The position numbers and the translations under genes are program-made. From assembly GCA_947632305.1 (NCBI GenBank), contig CANROS010000002.1:1-61099 (forward strand): DNA of 61,099 nucleotides, read 5' to 3'. The notes under the pieces were generated by a model. The model was not told where the DNA came from. It made no database searches and worked only from the letters and a program-made list of their open reading frames with translations. This document shows positions 45,776 through 54,152 of the stretch, piece after piece. The first letter of the stretch is position 1; each line of letters begins with the position of its first letter. The DNA comes from an uncultured Paenalcaligenes sp. GTDB taxonomy: Bacteria > Pseudomonadota > Gammaproteobacteria > Burkholderiales > Burkholderiaceae_B.

Positions 45776-46515
45776 ATCAGTTCTTTAATTAAGCCACGTA
45801 ACGAGTTAGCCAGCTCTATAAATTGAGGCTGAGATCTTAGGGCGTCTGTGCGTGGCTGAGGCAGGGCAATGGCCTGCTGATGATAAATTTGGCCTTGTTC
45901 CAAAACAGAGAGGCGATGAGCAAGGTAAAGGGCTTCGCTAATATCATGGGTAACAAACAGCACGGTGCTTTGATGTTGCGCGCACATAGACAGCAAGCTG
46001 TCTTGGAGTTGTTCGCGCGTGAGCGCGTCTAGGGCAGCAAAGGGCTCGTCCATTAATAAGAGAGGAGGCTGCAAAAGTAATGCACGTGCAATAGCGACTC
46101 GGCTTTGTTGCCCGCCTGATAGTTGAGTAGGGTAACGGGAGGTTAAGTCAGCGATATCTAATTCGTGGAGCAACTGCTGGGCCTGTTGTTGCTGGGTAGG
46201 GGTAGGTTTACCTTGCAGTGTGGCAGGCAGGAGCACGTTATCCCAAACCGTAAGCCACTCTAAGAGCGTGGGGTTTTGAAACACAAACCCAATTTGTTGG
46301 GCGGGGTGGGTAATGAGCTGATTCTCAAGTAACACGTGACCACTCTGAGGCTTGAGCAGCCCTGCGGCTAATTTTAGTAGGGTGGATTTCCCACAACCAC
46401 TGCGGCCTAATAAACAATGAAACTCACCTTTTTGTAGCGCTAGGTTAATTGCCTGCAAACCACTGTGTTGATTGGGATGGCGGTAGCTGAGTTGCTTGAG
46501 TTGTAAAAAAGGCAT
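45772..46515 (-). CDS. ABC ATPase, SsuB/TauB type
   Basis: A 247-residue ATPase: Walker A GRSGCGKSTLLK (about 38-49), Q-loop VFQNPTLLEWLTVWDNV, signature LSGGQQSRVAIARALL and Walker B LLLMDEPFAALDALT. It starts four bases after luxC and overlaps the permease. It completes a single importer with its two neighbours. Confidence 0.92.
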   Translation of the reverse strand: MPFLQLKQLSYRHPNQHSGLQAINLALQKGEFHCLLGRSGCGKSTLLKLAAGLLKPQSGHVLLENQLITHPAQQIGFVFQNPTLLEWLTVWDNVLLPATLQGKPTPTQQQQAQQLLHELDIADLTSRYPTQLSGGQQSRVAIARALLLQPPLLLMDEPFAALDALTREQLQDSLLSMCAQHQSTVLFVTHDISEALYLAHRLSVLEQGQIYHQQAIALPQPRTDALRSQPQFIELANSLRGLIKELI

Positions 46516-46519
46516 TTAT

Positions 46520-47983
46520 TTAGTCTCGGTACCAGGCGAATTCCTGAGCAAGGTGCTCGGCAGAGGCTTCAATATCCACCATGCGAATTAGGTCCAATAA
46601 ACTAAAACGACCATCATGGTGCCAGCCGGGTTGGGGCTGGGCACTAGCACCTAGGGCACAAATTCGATTCACACCCACTGCACTGAGGGCAGTGGCGGTC
46701 TGAAAAAGCTGCTCGGGATGGGTGGCAACGGCAACCGTTTGCAGTAGTTTGCGATATGGCTTTAACAGCTGGGCCACATGAGCGATGTTATCCACGGCGA
46801 TCACACTCACGCAGCGTTGCGTAGGGCTGGGCTCAGGCTGATCCGCTTGATCTAAATAGACCACCGCCCAGTCGGCAGTGTTTGGACCGAATACCTCGAC
46901 TGCTTGGCCTTGAAGCCAGGCCAAACTAAAGCGTTGGCGCCATTGCGCGATCGCATGTTTAGTGGCCAAGGTAGGGGTTTGTCTGGGGTACCGTTGCGAC
47001 AAAGCTTTTAATTCACCCGCCACTAAAAGAGCGAACTCCTTAGGGCTGACCTGAGCACCACGTTCTACAAAAATACTTTGGGGAGCATAGCAGGCCTGTT
47101 GATCCCATTGGCTGACATCGTGAGCTACGTATTGGGCACAACGCTGCGCTTGACGTGTATCGAGGGCTGCTTGGCTAATAAAGGCGGCACTGAATTTATG
47201 CCCATGCGCTAAAAAACGCACCGAAGCAGGCAGTTGGCTTTGCCAAGCTTGTAAGGTGTTTTCACCGCCATAGACCATCATGACGTCGACCTGTTGGCTT
47301 AAGGCTTGTTCTGAGACTTGATCGCCACCTGGCCACCACAGCACCGCTAAGGTGTTGGCTAGCTGAGGGGCACAGCGTGCTAAGCATTGTGCAAACCAGC
47401 TGGCGAAAATGGGTTCGGCGGTGGCGACTTTGCCTAGACTGGGGCTCTTGGTTAAAAGGGCCGCAATTTGTGACCAGAGGGGAATACCGGGAACATTGCC
47501 CGCCCAAATTACCCCTAAGAGTTCTGCGCCACAGGCCTTGCTCCAGCCACCCTGAACACGGGGCCTGAAGTCATCTAAAATAGAGGGGTCAGTAAAATCT
47601 TCACTTAAAAAACGTATGAGTTCTGGGCGCCTAAAACTCCGCAAACACGCGTTGATCCCTAGACGTAGCATCTCGGCGTCGTAGCCGGTAAGGCGTTGCA
47701 AGGCAAGCTCTACCTGTTGGCGTAAGGGGTCTTGTTCATTGAGCATGAGTTGGATGCAGCTATCTACCGTTGCTACCACCTCCCAAACGGAACTCTGCGC
47801 AAACACGCGTTGTGCTTCTGCTTTTATGTAAAGCGCACAGGTTTGAATTTGTGCTGCTGTGAGCCTAGGTAGTTGTAGCGTTAAAGACCCACGCGGTGTT
47901 TGGTGCTGTTGTGTTTCCCACTCAATGGCACCTAGGTCCAGAGCGGCGGGCCAATAGCCGCAACGCAGGTGTACGGTTTTCAT
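46520..47983 (-). CDS. luxC: LuxC-type acyl-CoA/acyl-thioester reductase
   Basis: A 487-residue reductase of the LuxC family (aldehyde-dehydrogenase fold). The catalytic Cys298 lies in WDQQACYAPQSIFVERG, the family's usual CxxPQ setting. The NADPH-binding middle has ELLGVIWAGNVPGIPLWSQI and SLGKVATAEPIF. LuxC reduces an acyl group, transferred from LuxE or taken from CoA/ACP, to an aldehyde. The ATG at 47983 (MKTVHLRCGYWP) shares bases with the luxE stop; the 13 codons before it lie inside luxE and are not part of LuxC. No luxA, luxB or luxD is present. Confidence 0.9.
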   Translation of the reverse strand: MKTVHLRCGYWPAALDLGAIEWETQQHQTPRGSLTLQLPRLTAAQIQTCALYIKAEAQRVFAQSSVWEVVATVDSCIQLMLNEQDPLRQQVELALQRLTGYDAEMLRLGINACLRSFRRPELIRFLSEDFTDPSILDDFRPRVQGGWSKACGAELLGVIWAGNVPGIPLWSQIAALLTKSPSLGKVATAEPIFASWFAQCLARCAPQLANTLAVLWWPGGDQVSEQALSQQVDVMMVYGGENTLQAWQSQLPASVRFLAHGHKFSAAFISQAALDTRQAQRCAQYVAHDVSQWDQQACYAPQSIFVERGAQVSPKEFALLVAGELKALSQRYPRQTPTLATKHAIAQWRQRFSLAWLQGQAVEVFGPNTADWAVVYLDQADQPEPSPTQRCVSVIAVDNIAHVAQLLKPYRKLLQTVAVATHPEQLFQTATALSAVGVNRICALGASAQPQPGWHHDGRFSLLDLIRMVDIEASAEHLAQEFAWYRD

Positions 47984-49074
47984 TGCACAGCCTGTAAAAA
48001 ACTTTCCATAGCCAAAGAACAACCTTTGGCTTCAGCCCCTTCGACGCGTCCTAATAGTTGGAAGCCGACGTCTTTTTCTATGCCGAGGTCTTCAGTGAGT
48101 AGGCTAGACACGGAGTTGTAGTTGGCTAAGTCATAATGCACGACAACGCCGGGTTCGCCTTTGGGCACCGACTGTCCGCTTAACGGATCCACCAAGCGAA
48201 AACGTGTCCAGGGTGGGCCTGATTTTACCGAGGGCAAGTGGGCATTACCGTGATCATAGAGTTGTGAGCTAAGTTCGGTCATGCCATACATATTGATGCA
48301 GTCCGCGGGTGCTACACCAAAAAAGTGCTGCATATCTGCATAAAACTCAGAAAGCTCAATGTCGCGTGACTGGCCTTTGAAGCCTCCCGTATCAAATAAG
48401 CGACTGCCAGGGGGTAATTGAAAGCGCAGTTGACGCGCACGCAGCTCATCCATCAAATGAACAAAGCTATAACTGGCCCCTAATAAGGCATAAGGGGTTT
48501 GTTGTGTGATCGCGTTTTGTAGTGTTTGGCAGAGCGCGTCGACCTGCAGGCCGCCTTCGTCTAAAAAGTAGCGGCTATTTTCTGTGCCAAAGTGCTGTAA
48601 GGCTAAACCCAAATAATGCGCTAAGGAGGAATTCGTTAAGGTGTGTGCAGTAGGAAAAATAATACCCATTTCAATGCGGTCTAAGTCAGGCATAAAACGC
48701 TGTTTAAAATAGAGCCGCATGGATAGATCGTAAATAGTGAGATCAGGGTGGTAGTTGCGCCCTCGTACATTGCGGGTGGTACCACTGGTCATGAAGACGC
48801 GTTCGCAGTGTTCAGCGGGATAGCTGCTGAGCGTGACGTCTTTAAACGCATTAATGGGAACCGCAGGAATGTCATGCCAGTGTTTTACAAAACGCGGCGT
48901 TTTGCCTACGTGCTGACAATAGCGCTGGTAAGCTAAATTATGTTGAAATTGATGCTTAAAAATACGCAGTGCCATGCTGTTAAAGGCGGCTTCGCTGGTA
49001 TCGTTGGCCAGCATAAATTGCTGTAAGTCATGAATTAAGTCAACAGGCAGAACGGTAGAAGTAGAGGGAATCAC
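47980..49074 (-). CDS. luxE: LuxE-type acyl-protein synthetase
   Basis: A 364-residue LuxE-family ligase. Seen are the nucleotide-binding FMTSGTTRNVRGR (about 94-106), GLALQHFGTENSRYFLDEGGLQ, NMYGMTELSSQLYD and the C-terminal acyl-Cys in GRVEGAEAKGCSLAME (C352). LuxE adenylates a carboxylic acid, carries it on this cysteine and passes it to LuxC. The GTG at 49074 has AGAGG upstream, and the stop overlaps luxC by 4 bases (ATGA). It is the first gene of the luxE-luxC-ABC-SDR operon; the promoter must lie in 49075-49316. Confidence 0.9.
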   Translation of the reverse strand: MIPSTSTVLPVDLIHDLQQFMLANDTSEAAFNSMALRIFKHQFQHNLAYQRYCQHVGKTPRFVKHWHDIPAVPINAFKDVTLSSYPAEHCERVFMTSGTTRNVRGRNYHPDLTIYDLSMRLYFKQRFMPDLDRIEMGIIFPTAHTLTNSSLAHYLGLALQHFGTENSRYFLDEGGLQVDALCQTLQNAITQQTPYALLGASYSFVHLMDELRARQLRFQLPPGSRLFDTGGFKGQSRDIELSEFYADMQHFFGVAPADCINMYGMTELSSQLYDHGNAHLPSVKSGPPWTRFRLVDPLSGQSVPKGEPGVVVHYDLANYNSVSSLLTEDLGIEKDVGFQLLGRVEGAEAKGCSLAMESFLQAVQ

Positions 49075-49316
49075 AAAAGCCTCTTGAAGCGCAAACGCAG
49101 TGGTTTTTTAAGGAACTAGGGCTGATTATACATAAAGCCAAGTGTGAGTAAGGGCTTTAGGCCTAGTGCCTTGTCTGAGGAGCTTCGTCGCTAAGAGGGT
49201 GCAAAAAAAGCCGGAAGAGGCGGGCGGGCAGAAGATGAAATTGAGCCCAGATAATATACCGGACTCATTTTTTGCGATTTAGTGCTACGAGTACTAAGAA
49301 GCTATGGGTCTAGCTT

Positions 49317-49607
49317 TTATAAAAACGAGACTTCAATGATGGTTTTATTATTATGTTCTGTTTTTTTAACAGACAGTAACTCGCTATGATTGATTTGATT
49401 TAAGGCTTCAGCGGCCTGTTGATCCTGGTTATCCAGCAGATAAGGCAGGTAGTTTTCAAGAAAGGCTTCTTTATCTCTAATTGCGGTGTCGTCGTAGACA
49501 TAGCCGTGGAAATGAATCACTCCTGTTTGCTCAGGGGCGGTCGCAAAAGCGGAAGGGATGACTAGAGCGGATAGTAAGGAAAAGGTGGAAAGTTGCTGCT
49601 TAAACAC
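49317..49607 (-). CDS. Small secreted protein, fimbrial-like N-terminus
   Basis: A 96-residue protein with a signal peptide (about 1-23, ending SAFAT). The mature start TGVIHFHGYVYDD resembles the opening strand of type 1 pilins (GxIxFxGxVxDxxC) but lacks the cysteine, and the rest (a helical, acidic stretch and a final strand IIEVSFL) is not pilin-like. It stands alone. No family is assigned, and it could be a truncated relative or simply an unrelated small periplasmic protein. Confidence 0.6.
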   Translation of the reverse strand: MFKQQLSTFSLLSALVIPSAFATAPEQTGVIHFHGYVYDDTAIRDKEAFLENYLPYLLDNQDQQAAEALNQINHSELLSVKKTEHNNKTIIEVSFL

Positions 49608-49736
49608 GGAAAGGACCTAAAGAAATACAAAAGTAAGATGATATATTTTTTATATTTCAGTGTCATAATGTAACGTTTTGTGTTGTATAAACACAATGTA
49701 TTAAATTGTTTCGGTTGGCGAAATAAGTAATAAAAA

Positions 49737-49774
49737 ACCCCATGCGCTGTAAAAATTAATAGAGCGCATGGGGT
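49737..49774 (-). terminator. Terminator of the gadB-aspT operon
   Basis: ACCCCATGCGCT and AGCGCATGGGGT make a 12-base perfect stem, followed on the minus strand by TTTTTT, 13 bases after the antiporter stop. Confidence 0.95.
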
Positions 49775-49786
49775 AGAAGCAATCAA

Positions 49787-51478
49787 TTAAATAATAAGCA
49801 AGATAATAACTAATCCCCATAAGGTCAGCAGGGTATTACTAACGGCGTAGGGTACGGTATAACCCAGCATGGGTACGTTGCTTTGTGCGGCATCTGCTAC
49901 CATCGCCACCGAAGCCGTGCTGGTGCGTGCACCACCGCAACACCCTAAATTAATCGCTGGATCAAATTTGAAAATATATTTACCAATAAAGGGGGCGATG
50001 ATCATGGGAACGCCAGTAGCAAACAAACCCCAGAGGAAAATTTTCACGCCAATTTGCTCAAGGCCAGCAATAAAAGTGGGTCCAGCGGTTAGCCCTACTA
50101 CTGCGATAAATACGTTTAAACCGACTGAGTTCATAAACCAAAGGGTAGCGCTAGGCACATTGCCCATTTTGGGATGAAAGCTGCGTAGCCAACCACATAC
50201 TAATCCCGCAATTAAAGCCCCGCCTGAAGTCGACAAGGTCACAGGGATCCCATTAATAGGCAATACCACAGCACCAATGAGCCCGCCCAGCACAACGCCT
50301 AAACCCACAAACGTCATATTGGTCACTGTAGTGGGGCGATCTGCATAGCCAAACTCTTTAATAATGGCTTCCACGTGTTTGCGGGTTCCATTAATAGTGA
50401 CAATGTCACCGCGGTGTAATTGCGTTTGTGCTTGGACCGGAATATCCACCCCTAACGAGCCACGACGAATACGTGTTACGTATACGCCTCGAGCCGTTTC
50501 TGTTTGGGACAGCGCTAAGAGCGTCTTGTTATCAGCGGCTTTGTTTGTAATGTAGACATCAATGGACTCTAGAGGAATATCCAATAACTCTTGGTCGGCC
50601 ACTTCGATACTATGTTGAGTAAAACTGACGAGGGCATCATGGCGTCCAGAGATGGCAAGAATATCGTCCGCCTGCAGCACAGTCTCTGGAGTCACCTCAA
50701 GAATACGGCCATCACGTCTGAGGCTTTCTACAAAAAGGCGCGTGTTTTGGTGATGCTCAAGCTCAGCCACAGTTTGTCCTACATAGGAGCTTTCGGGGCT
50801 GAGCTGTACGGCACGATAAATATATTGGCGCCAAGCCGATTGAATGCCGCCTTCGGGTTCGCCCTCTGTCATGTCTTTCTCGTAGCGGGCGCATTCTGCT
50901 TTAAGGTCTATACCCAATAGTTTGGGGCCTAAAAAAGCAATGATCCAGCCTGTCCCTACGGTGCCAAATAAATACGTGACGGCATAGGCGACGGGAATTT
51001 GATTTAACTCAGCCGCAGTTTGGGTGGGGCTTAAATTGGATTGTTGAATGGCATCGGTAGCCAAACCGATAGAGGCTGAAATGGTTTGTGAGCCAGCTAA
51101 TAAACCCGCAGTGACTCCGGGACCAAAGCCAGCCACTATAGAGGCCAAATAGACGCAACCCAGACACAGCAGGCAGACCACTACCGCAAATAAAGCTTGA
51201 GGTAAGCCCGCTGAGCCTAAGCCTTTGACAAACTGTGGTCCTACACCAAAACCGACGGCAAATAAAAACATGAGAAAAAATATCGTTTTGATTTGACTGG
51301 AGATTTCGATATTTAATTGCCCTACTAAGACCCCAACTAACAGAGTCCCTGTGACTGCACCTAACGTAAAGCTACCTAGCTTGATGGATCCTAACCAATA
51401 GCCAAGCGCCAGTACTAAAAAAATGGCTAATTCAGGATTAGTACGTAGTGTGTGGGTTAACCATAACCAAAGCTCCAT
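49787..51478 (-). CDS. AspT/YidE/YbjL-family antiporter, paired with gadB
   Basis: A 563-residue transporter of the aspartate-alanine exchanger family: two membrane halves of four to six helices, each ending in the conserved motif of the family (SIKLGSFTLGAVTGTLLVGVLVGQ early; NLGCCGGARTSTASVAMVADAAQ late), and a long central cytosolic part with two RCK_C-like domains (about 205-375). Known members exchange aspartate for alanine. Here the upstream gene is gadB, so glutamate/GABA exchange is the natural guess, making this a replacement for GadC. CAGGAG precedes the start. Confidence 0.85.
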   Translation of the reverse strand: MELWLWLTHTLRTNPELAIFLVLALGYWLGSIKLGSFTLGAVTGTLLVGVLVGQLNIEISSQIKTIFFLMFLFAVGFGVGPQFVKGLGSAGLPQALFAVVVCLLCLGCVYLASIVAGFGPGVTAGLLAGSQTISASIGLATDAIQQSNLSPTQTAAELNQIPVAYAVTYLFGTVGTGWIIAFLGPKLLGIDLKAECARYEKDMTEGEPEGGIQSAWRQYIYRAVQLSPESSYVGQTVAELEHHQNTRLFVESLRRDGRILEVTPETVLQADDILAISGRHDALVSFTQHSIEVADQELLDIPLESIDVYITNKAADNKTLLALSQTETARGVYVTRIRRGSLGVDIPVQAQTQLHRGDIVTINGTRKHVEAIIKEFGYADRPTTVTNMTFVGLGVVLGGLIGAVVLPINGIPVTLSTSGGALIAGLVCGWLRSFHPKMGNVPSATLWFMNSVGLNVFIAVVGLTAGPTFIAGLEQIGVKIFLWGLFATGVPMIIAPFIGKYIFKFDPAINLGCCGGARTSTASVAMVADAAQSNVPMLGYTVPYAVSNTLLTLWGLVIILLII

Positions 51479-51522
51479 GTGGATAGCTCCTGATGAAGAG
51501 GGTTGGCAAAAGTGGATAGAAG

Positions 51523-51546
51523 CATGGCCTGTTGAAACAGGCCATG
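51523..51546 (-). repeat. Intercistronic inverted repeat between gadB and the antiporter gene
   Basis: CATGGCCTGTT and AACAGGCCATG form a perfect 11-base stem with only GA between. No T run follows on the minus strand, so it is not an ordinary terminator; it may stabilise the gadB message or lower antiporter expression. Confidence 0.7.
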
Positions 51547-51567
51547 AGAGTCGCTATTTAATGAGGT

Positions 51568-52968
51568 TTAGTTATGGTTAAAGCCCTCTTCATTTTTCAG
51601 AGGAGTGGAGTTGGCTGTGGGGTTTTTTTCAAAATAGTCTAAGCAACGAATAAAGTCTTCTAGTAGTAAGCTGGCTAGGTCTAAACTGACGCCATGGCGT
51701 ACTAATATACGTTGCACCACCAAGTCTTCACGGTTGGATGGCATGGAGTAAGCAGGGACTTGCCAGCCACGACTACGTAAGCGATCCGCCAACTCATATA
51801 AGTTAAAATTATGTTGGACACCGTCTTTGAGTTTCCAGCTAAGAGCAGGGATACCTTCTTTGGGGTTGCCATCAAAGAGCAACTCAAAAGGTCCCAGCTT
51901 GGCAATGGATTTAGCGAGGAATTGCGCTGTGTCGTAACACGCACTTTGCACGCGGGTATAGCCCTCGCGACCTAGACGTAGCAAGTTGTAGTATTGGGCG
52001 ACGATCTGCCCACCAGGACGAGAGAAGTTGAGAGCAAAGGTGGGCATGTTGCCACCTAGGTAGTTCACATTAAAAATCAGCTCTTCGGGCAGGTTTTTGG
52101 CCTCGCGCCATATTACCCAGCCCACCCCTAAAGGTGCCAAGCCAAATTTGTGGCCGGAGGTATTAATAGAGTGGACTCGAGGTAGACGGAAATCCCAAAT
52201 TAATTCAGGGGTGCAAAAGGGCGCTAAAAAGCCACCACTGGCTGCATCTACGTGAATGGGAATATCCCAGCCTTTTTCTTTTTGAAGTTGGTCTAGAGCG
52301 TCATTGATTTCTTGAACAGGCTCGTAGTTACACGTAAAGGTGACCCCCAGCGTGGGCACTACACCGATGGTGTTTTCATCTACGTACTTTAAAACTTCTT
52401 CGGCCGTTAGGGTGAGACGGTCACCTTCCATGGGCACTTCTCTGAGCTCTACATCAAAGTAGCGCGCAAATTTATGCCAGCAAATTTGCACTGGACCGCA
52501 GACTAGGTTGGGCTTGTCGGTGGGTTTGCCTTGGGCTTGCATACGTTTGCGCCAGCTCCATTTCAAGGCGAGGCCGCCGAGCATGGCGGCCTCAGACGAC
52601 CCAGTAGTAGAACAACCTAGCGTATTGGCGGCATCGGGAGAGTTCCAGAGGTCGGCAATCATGTGTACGCAACGACTTTCTAGTTCGGCGGTTTGAGGGT
52701 ATTCGTCTTTATCGATCATGTTTTTATCGATGCACTCATCCATAAGGCGCCGAATTTCATCATCTACCCAAGTTTGACAAAAAGTAGCTAAATTCTGTCT
52801 AGAGTTACCATCTAGCATGAGCTCATCATGAACGGCTTGATACGCATGTCGTGGGTCTGACTCTTGCTCGGGCATTTTAAAGCGCGGCAAAATATGTTGA
52901 AGATCATCTGAGGCATAAACGTCATCAAATAGGCGTTCCCGTAATGTATCTTTTGCGTGCAAAGGCAT
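51568..52968 (-). CDS. gadB: GadB, glutamate decarboxylase
   Basis: A 466-residue PLP enzyme, the same length as E. coli GadA/GadB and very similar along its length: [62 protein letters not shown], the cofactor lysine in [18 protein letters not shown] and the regulatory C-terminal tail ending GFNHN. It converts glutamate and a proton to GABA and CO2 in the cytosol, raising internal pH. It is followed by an AspT-type antiporter, with no gadC in the window. GAGAG upstream serves as ribosome site. Confidence 0.95.
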   Translation of the reverse strand: MPLHAKDTLRERLFDDVYASDDLQHILPRFKMPEQESDPRHAYQAVHDELMLDGNSRQNLATFCQTWVDDEIRRLMDECIDKNMIDKDEYPQTAELESRCVHMIADLWNSPDAANTLGCSTTGSSEAAMLGGLALKWSWRKRMQAQGKPTDKPNLVCGPVQICWHKFARYFDVELREVPMEGDRLTLTAEEVLKYVDENTIGVVPTLGVTFTCNYEPVQEINDALDQLQKEKGWDIPIHVDAASGGFLAPFCTPELIWDFRLPRVHSINTSGHKFGLAPLGVGWVIWREAKNLPEELIFNVNYLGGNMPTFALNFSRPGGQIVAQYYNLLRLGREGYTRVQSACYDTAQFLAKSIAKLGPFELLFDGNPKEGIPALSWKLKDGVQHNFNLYELADRLRSRGWQVPAYSMPSNREDLVVQRILVRHGVSLDLASLLLEDFIRCLDYFEKNPTANSTPLKNEEGFNHN

Positions 52969-53297
52969 TATTTTTCTCTCTAGGTAAATAGACTTGGTAG
53001 GGTCTGTTTATAGATAGCAATGGAAAAAAACATCATCAATAAAATTAAGAAGCATGACTAATATAATTCAAAATAAACTAAATAGGTAACCATTATTTAT
53101 TCATTTTAATAACTGTATATAAATTTTGAGGTGATTTTTTGGAATCAAAAATAGAATTAATTAGGGGCATCTATTAAAAAAGAGGGTCTTCCCTGGTTTT
53201 TGAATAAATAGGCCAGAGCGTGCAGACTTTACGCTGAAGGTGACTACGGGTAATCTGGCAACAATGAGAGCGAGGTCTCGTTTAGGTGGAGGTGATC
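52969..53297. other. AT-rich divergent region between gadB and fic
   Basis: A 329-base gap, unusually AT-rich from about 53020 to 53180. It must hold the gadB promoter and the fic promoter. No regulator box could be named; the AT-richness would suit H-NS-type silencing of an acid-inducible gene, as an inference only. Confidence 0.4.
53288..53297 (+). promoter_or_regulatory. Extended Shine-Dalgarno of fic
   Basis: GGAGGTGATC lies directly before the ATG at 53298 and is complementary to ten bases of the 16S rRNA 3' end, an exceptionally strong site that also decides the start against the GTG at 53286. Confidence 0.85.
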
Positions 53298-53912
53298 ATG
53301 AAATACCGTATTTATGGTAGTGAGGCAGACTATGAATCTGGCTCTGAGGGGCAGGTATTAAAAAATAAGTTGTGCCTGAACGATCCCGCCGAAATGAATC
53401 AAGCAGAAAACCAGTTGTTATTGCGTTTGTACGAAGCGCTTTTTCAGCCTAGCTTTCAGCTCAAGCAGATCAGTGTGACGCTTTTAAGGCGTTGGCATCG
53501 GATGTGGCTGGGGGCCTTGTATGATTGGGCGGGGCAGATCCGCACGGTGCATATGTCTAAAGGTGACTTTCGTTTTGCTTCTGTGCATTTGGTGCCAAGC
53601 TTGCTAGAGCAGTACGAGCAGCATTACCTAAGTCAGTACCCCCTGCTAGCTACCTATAGTACACAGCAGGTGGTGGAGTTTTTAGCACAAAGCCATGTGG
53701 AATTAATTTTGATTCACCCCTTCAGAGAAGGGAATGGGCGCTTAGCGCGCTTGTTGTTAGATGTGATGGCCACGCAGGCGGGATTCACGCCATTGGATTA
53801 CAGCCTGTGGGATCAAAACAAGGAGTATTATGTGGGAGCCATACATGCAGGCGTCATGGGAGACTATGGCCCTATGCAGCGCTTAGTGCAGGATGTGTTG
53901 TGTGAGGTTTAG
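53298..53912 (+). CDS. Fic-family AMP-transferase (toxin-like)
   Basis: A 204-residue Fic protein of the short type. The active-site loop HPFREGNGRLAR (140-151) has every catalytic residue (His, Phe, acidic Glu, GNGR and the second Arg). Upstream, ALYDWAGQIRTVHMSKGDFRFA (about 73-94) is the usual Fic flap region. Fic enzymes transfer AMP or a related group from a nucleotide to a target Ser/Thr/Tyr. I see no [ST]xxxE[GN] inhibitory helix inside the protein, so it should need a separate antitoxin; a 61-residue convergent gene overlapping its end is a candidate. Confidence 0.92.
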   Translation: MKYRIYGSEADYESGSEGQVLKNKLCLNDPAEMNQAENQLLLRLYEALFQPSFQLKQISVTLLRRWHRMWLGALYDWAGQIRTVHMSKGDFRFASVHLVPSLLEQYEQHYLSQYPLLATYSTQQVVEFLAQSHVELILIHPFREGNGRLARLLLDVMATQAGFTPLDYSLWDQNKEYYVGAIHAGVMGDYGPMQRLVQDVLCEV

Positions 53913-54094
53913 CGAGTTAAAGCTAAATGAGCGTATTTGTTGGATTGAAGCTGGGCTTCGATGGCAAGCGTATTGTGGGTGCTTTCGATAGAGGCGGAGC
54001 TGGCTACAGCACGATAGAGGCATTGTTGGGTAATGGTCTTTGTTGGCTGACGCACAGGGACGTTTTTCACAATAGGCATTTTCACAATAGACAT
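53909..54094 (-). CDS. Small protein, candidate Fic antitoxin, 61 aa
   Basis: A 61-residue frame with a good ribosome site (TTGGAGA seven bases before the ATG at 54094). Its stop overlaps the fic stop by 4 bases, in convergent orientation. The product is basic at the start (MSIVKMPIVKNVPVRQPTK) and then helical and polar. It includes ASSASIEST (about 31-39), which resembles the [ST]xxxE[GN] inhibitory motif of Fic antitoxins (S33, E37) but has Ser instead of Gly/Asn after Glu. No family is recognised; the antitoxin idea rests on position and this motif. Confidence 0.55.
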   Translation of the reverse strand: MSIVKMPIVKNVPVRQPTKTITQQCLYRAVASSASIESTHNTLAIEAQLQSNKYAHLALTR

Positions 54095-54152
54095 GAGTGT
54101 CTCCAAGTAAAACACCCTCAATTATACCATATGGCCCCTGCACGATTTAGAA

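Noticed and set aside
46520-49074. A bioluminescence locus
   Set aside because: luxC and luxE are present but luxA, luxB and luxD are not, and the neighbours are an importer and an SDR.
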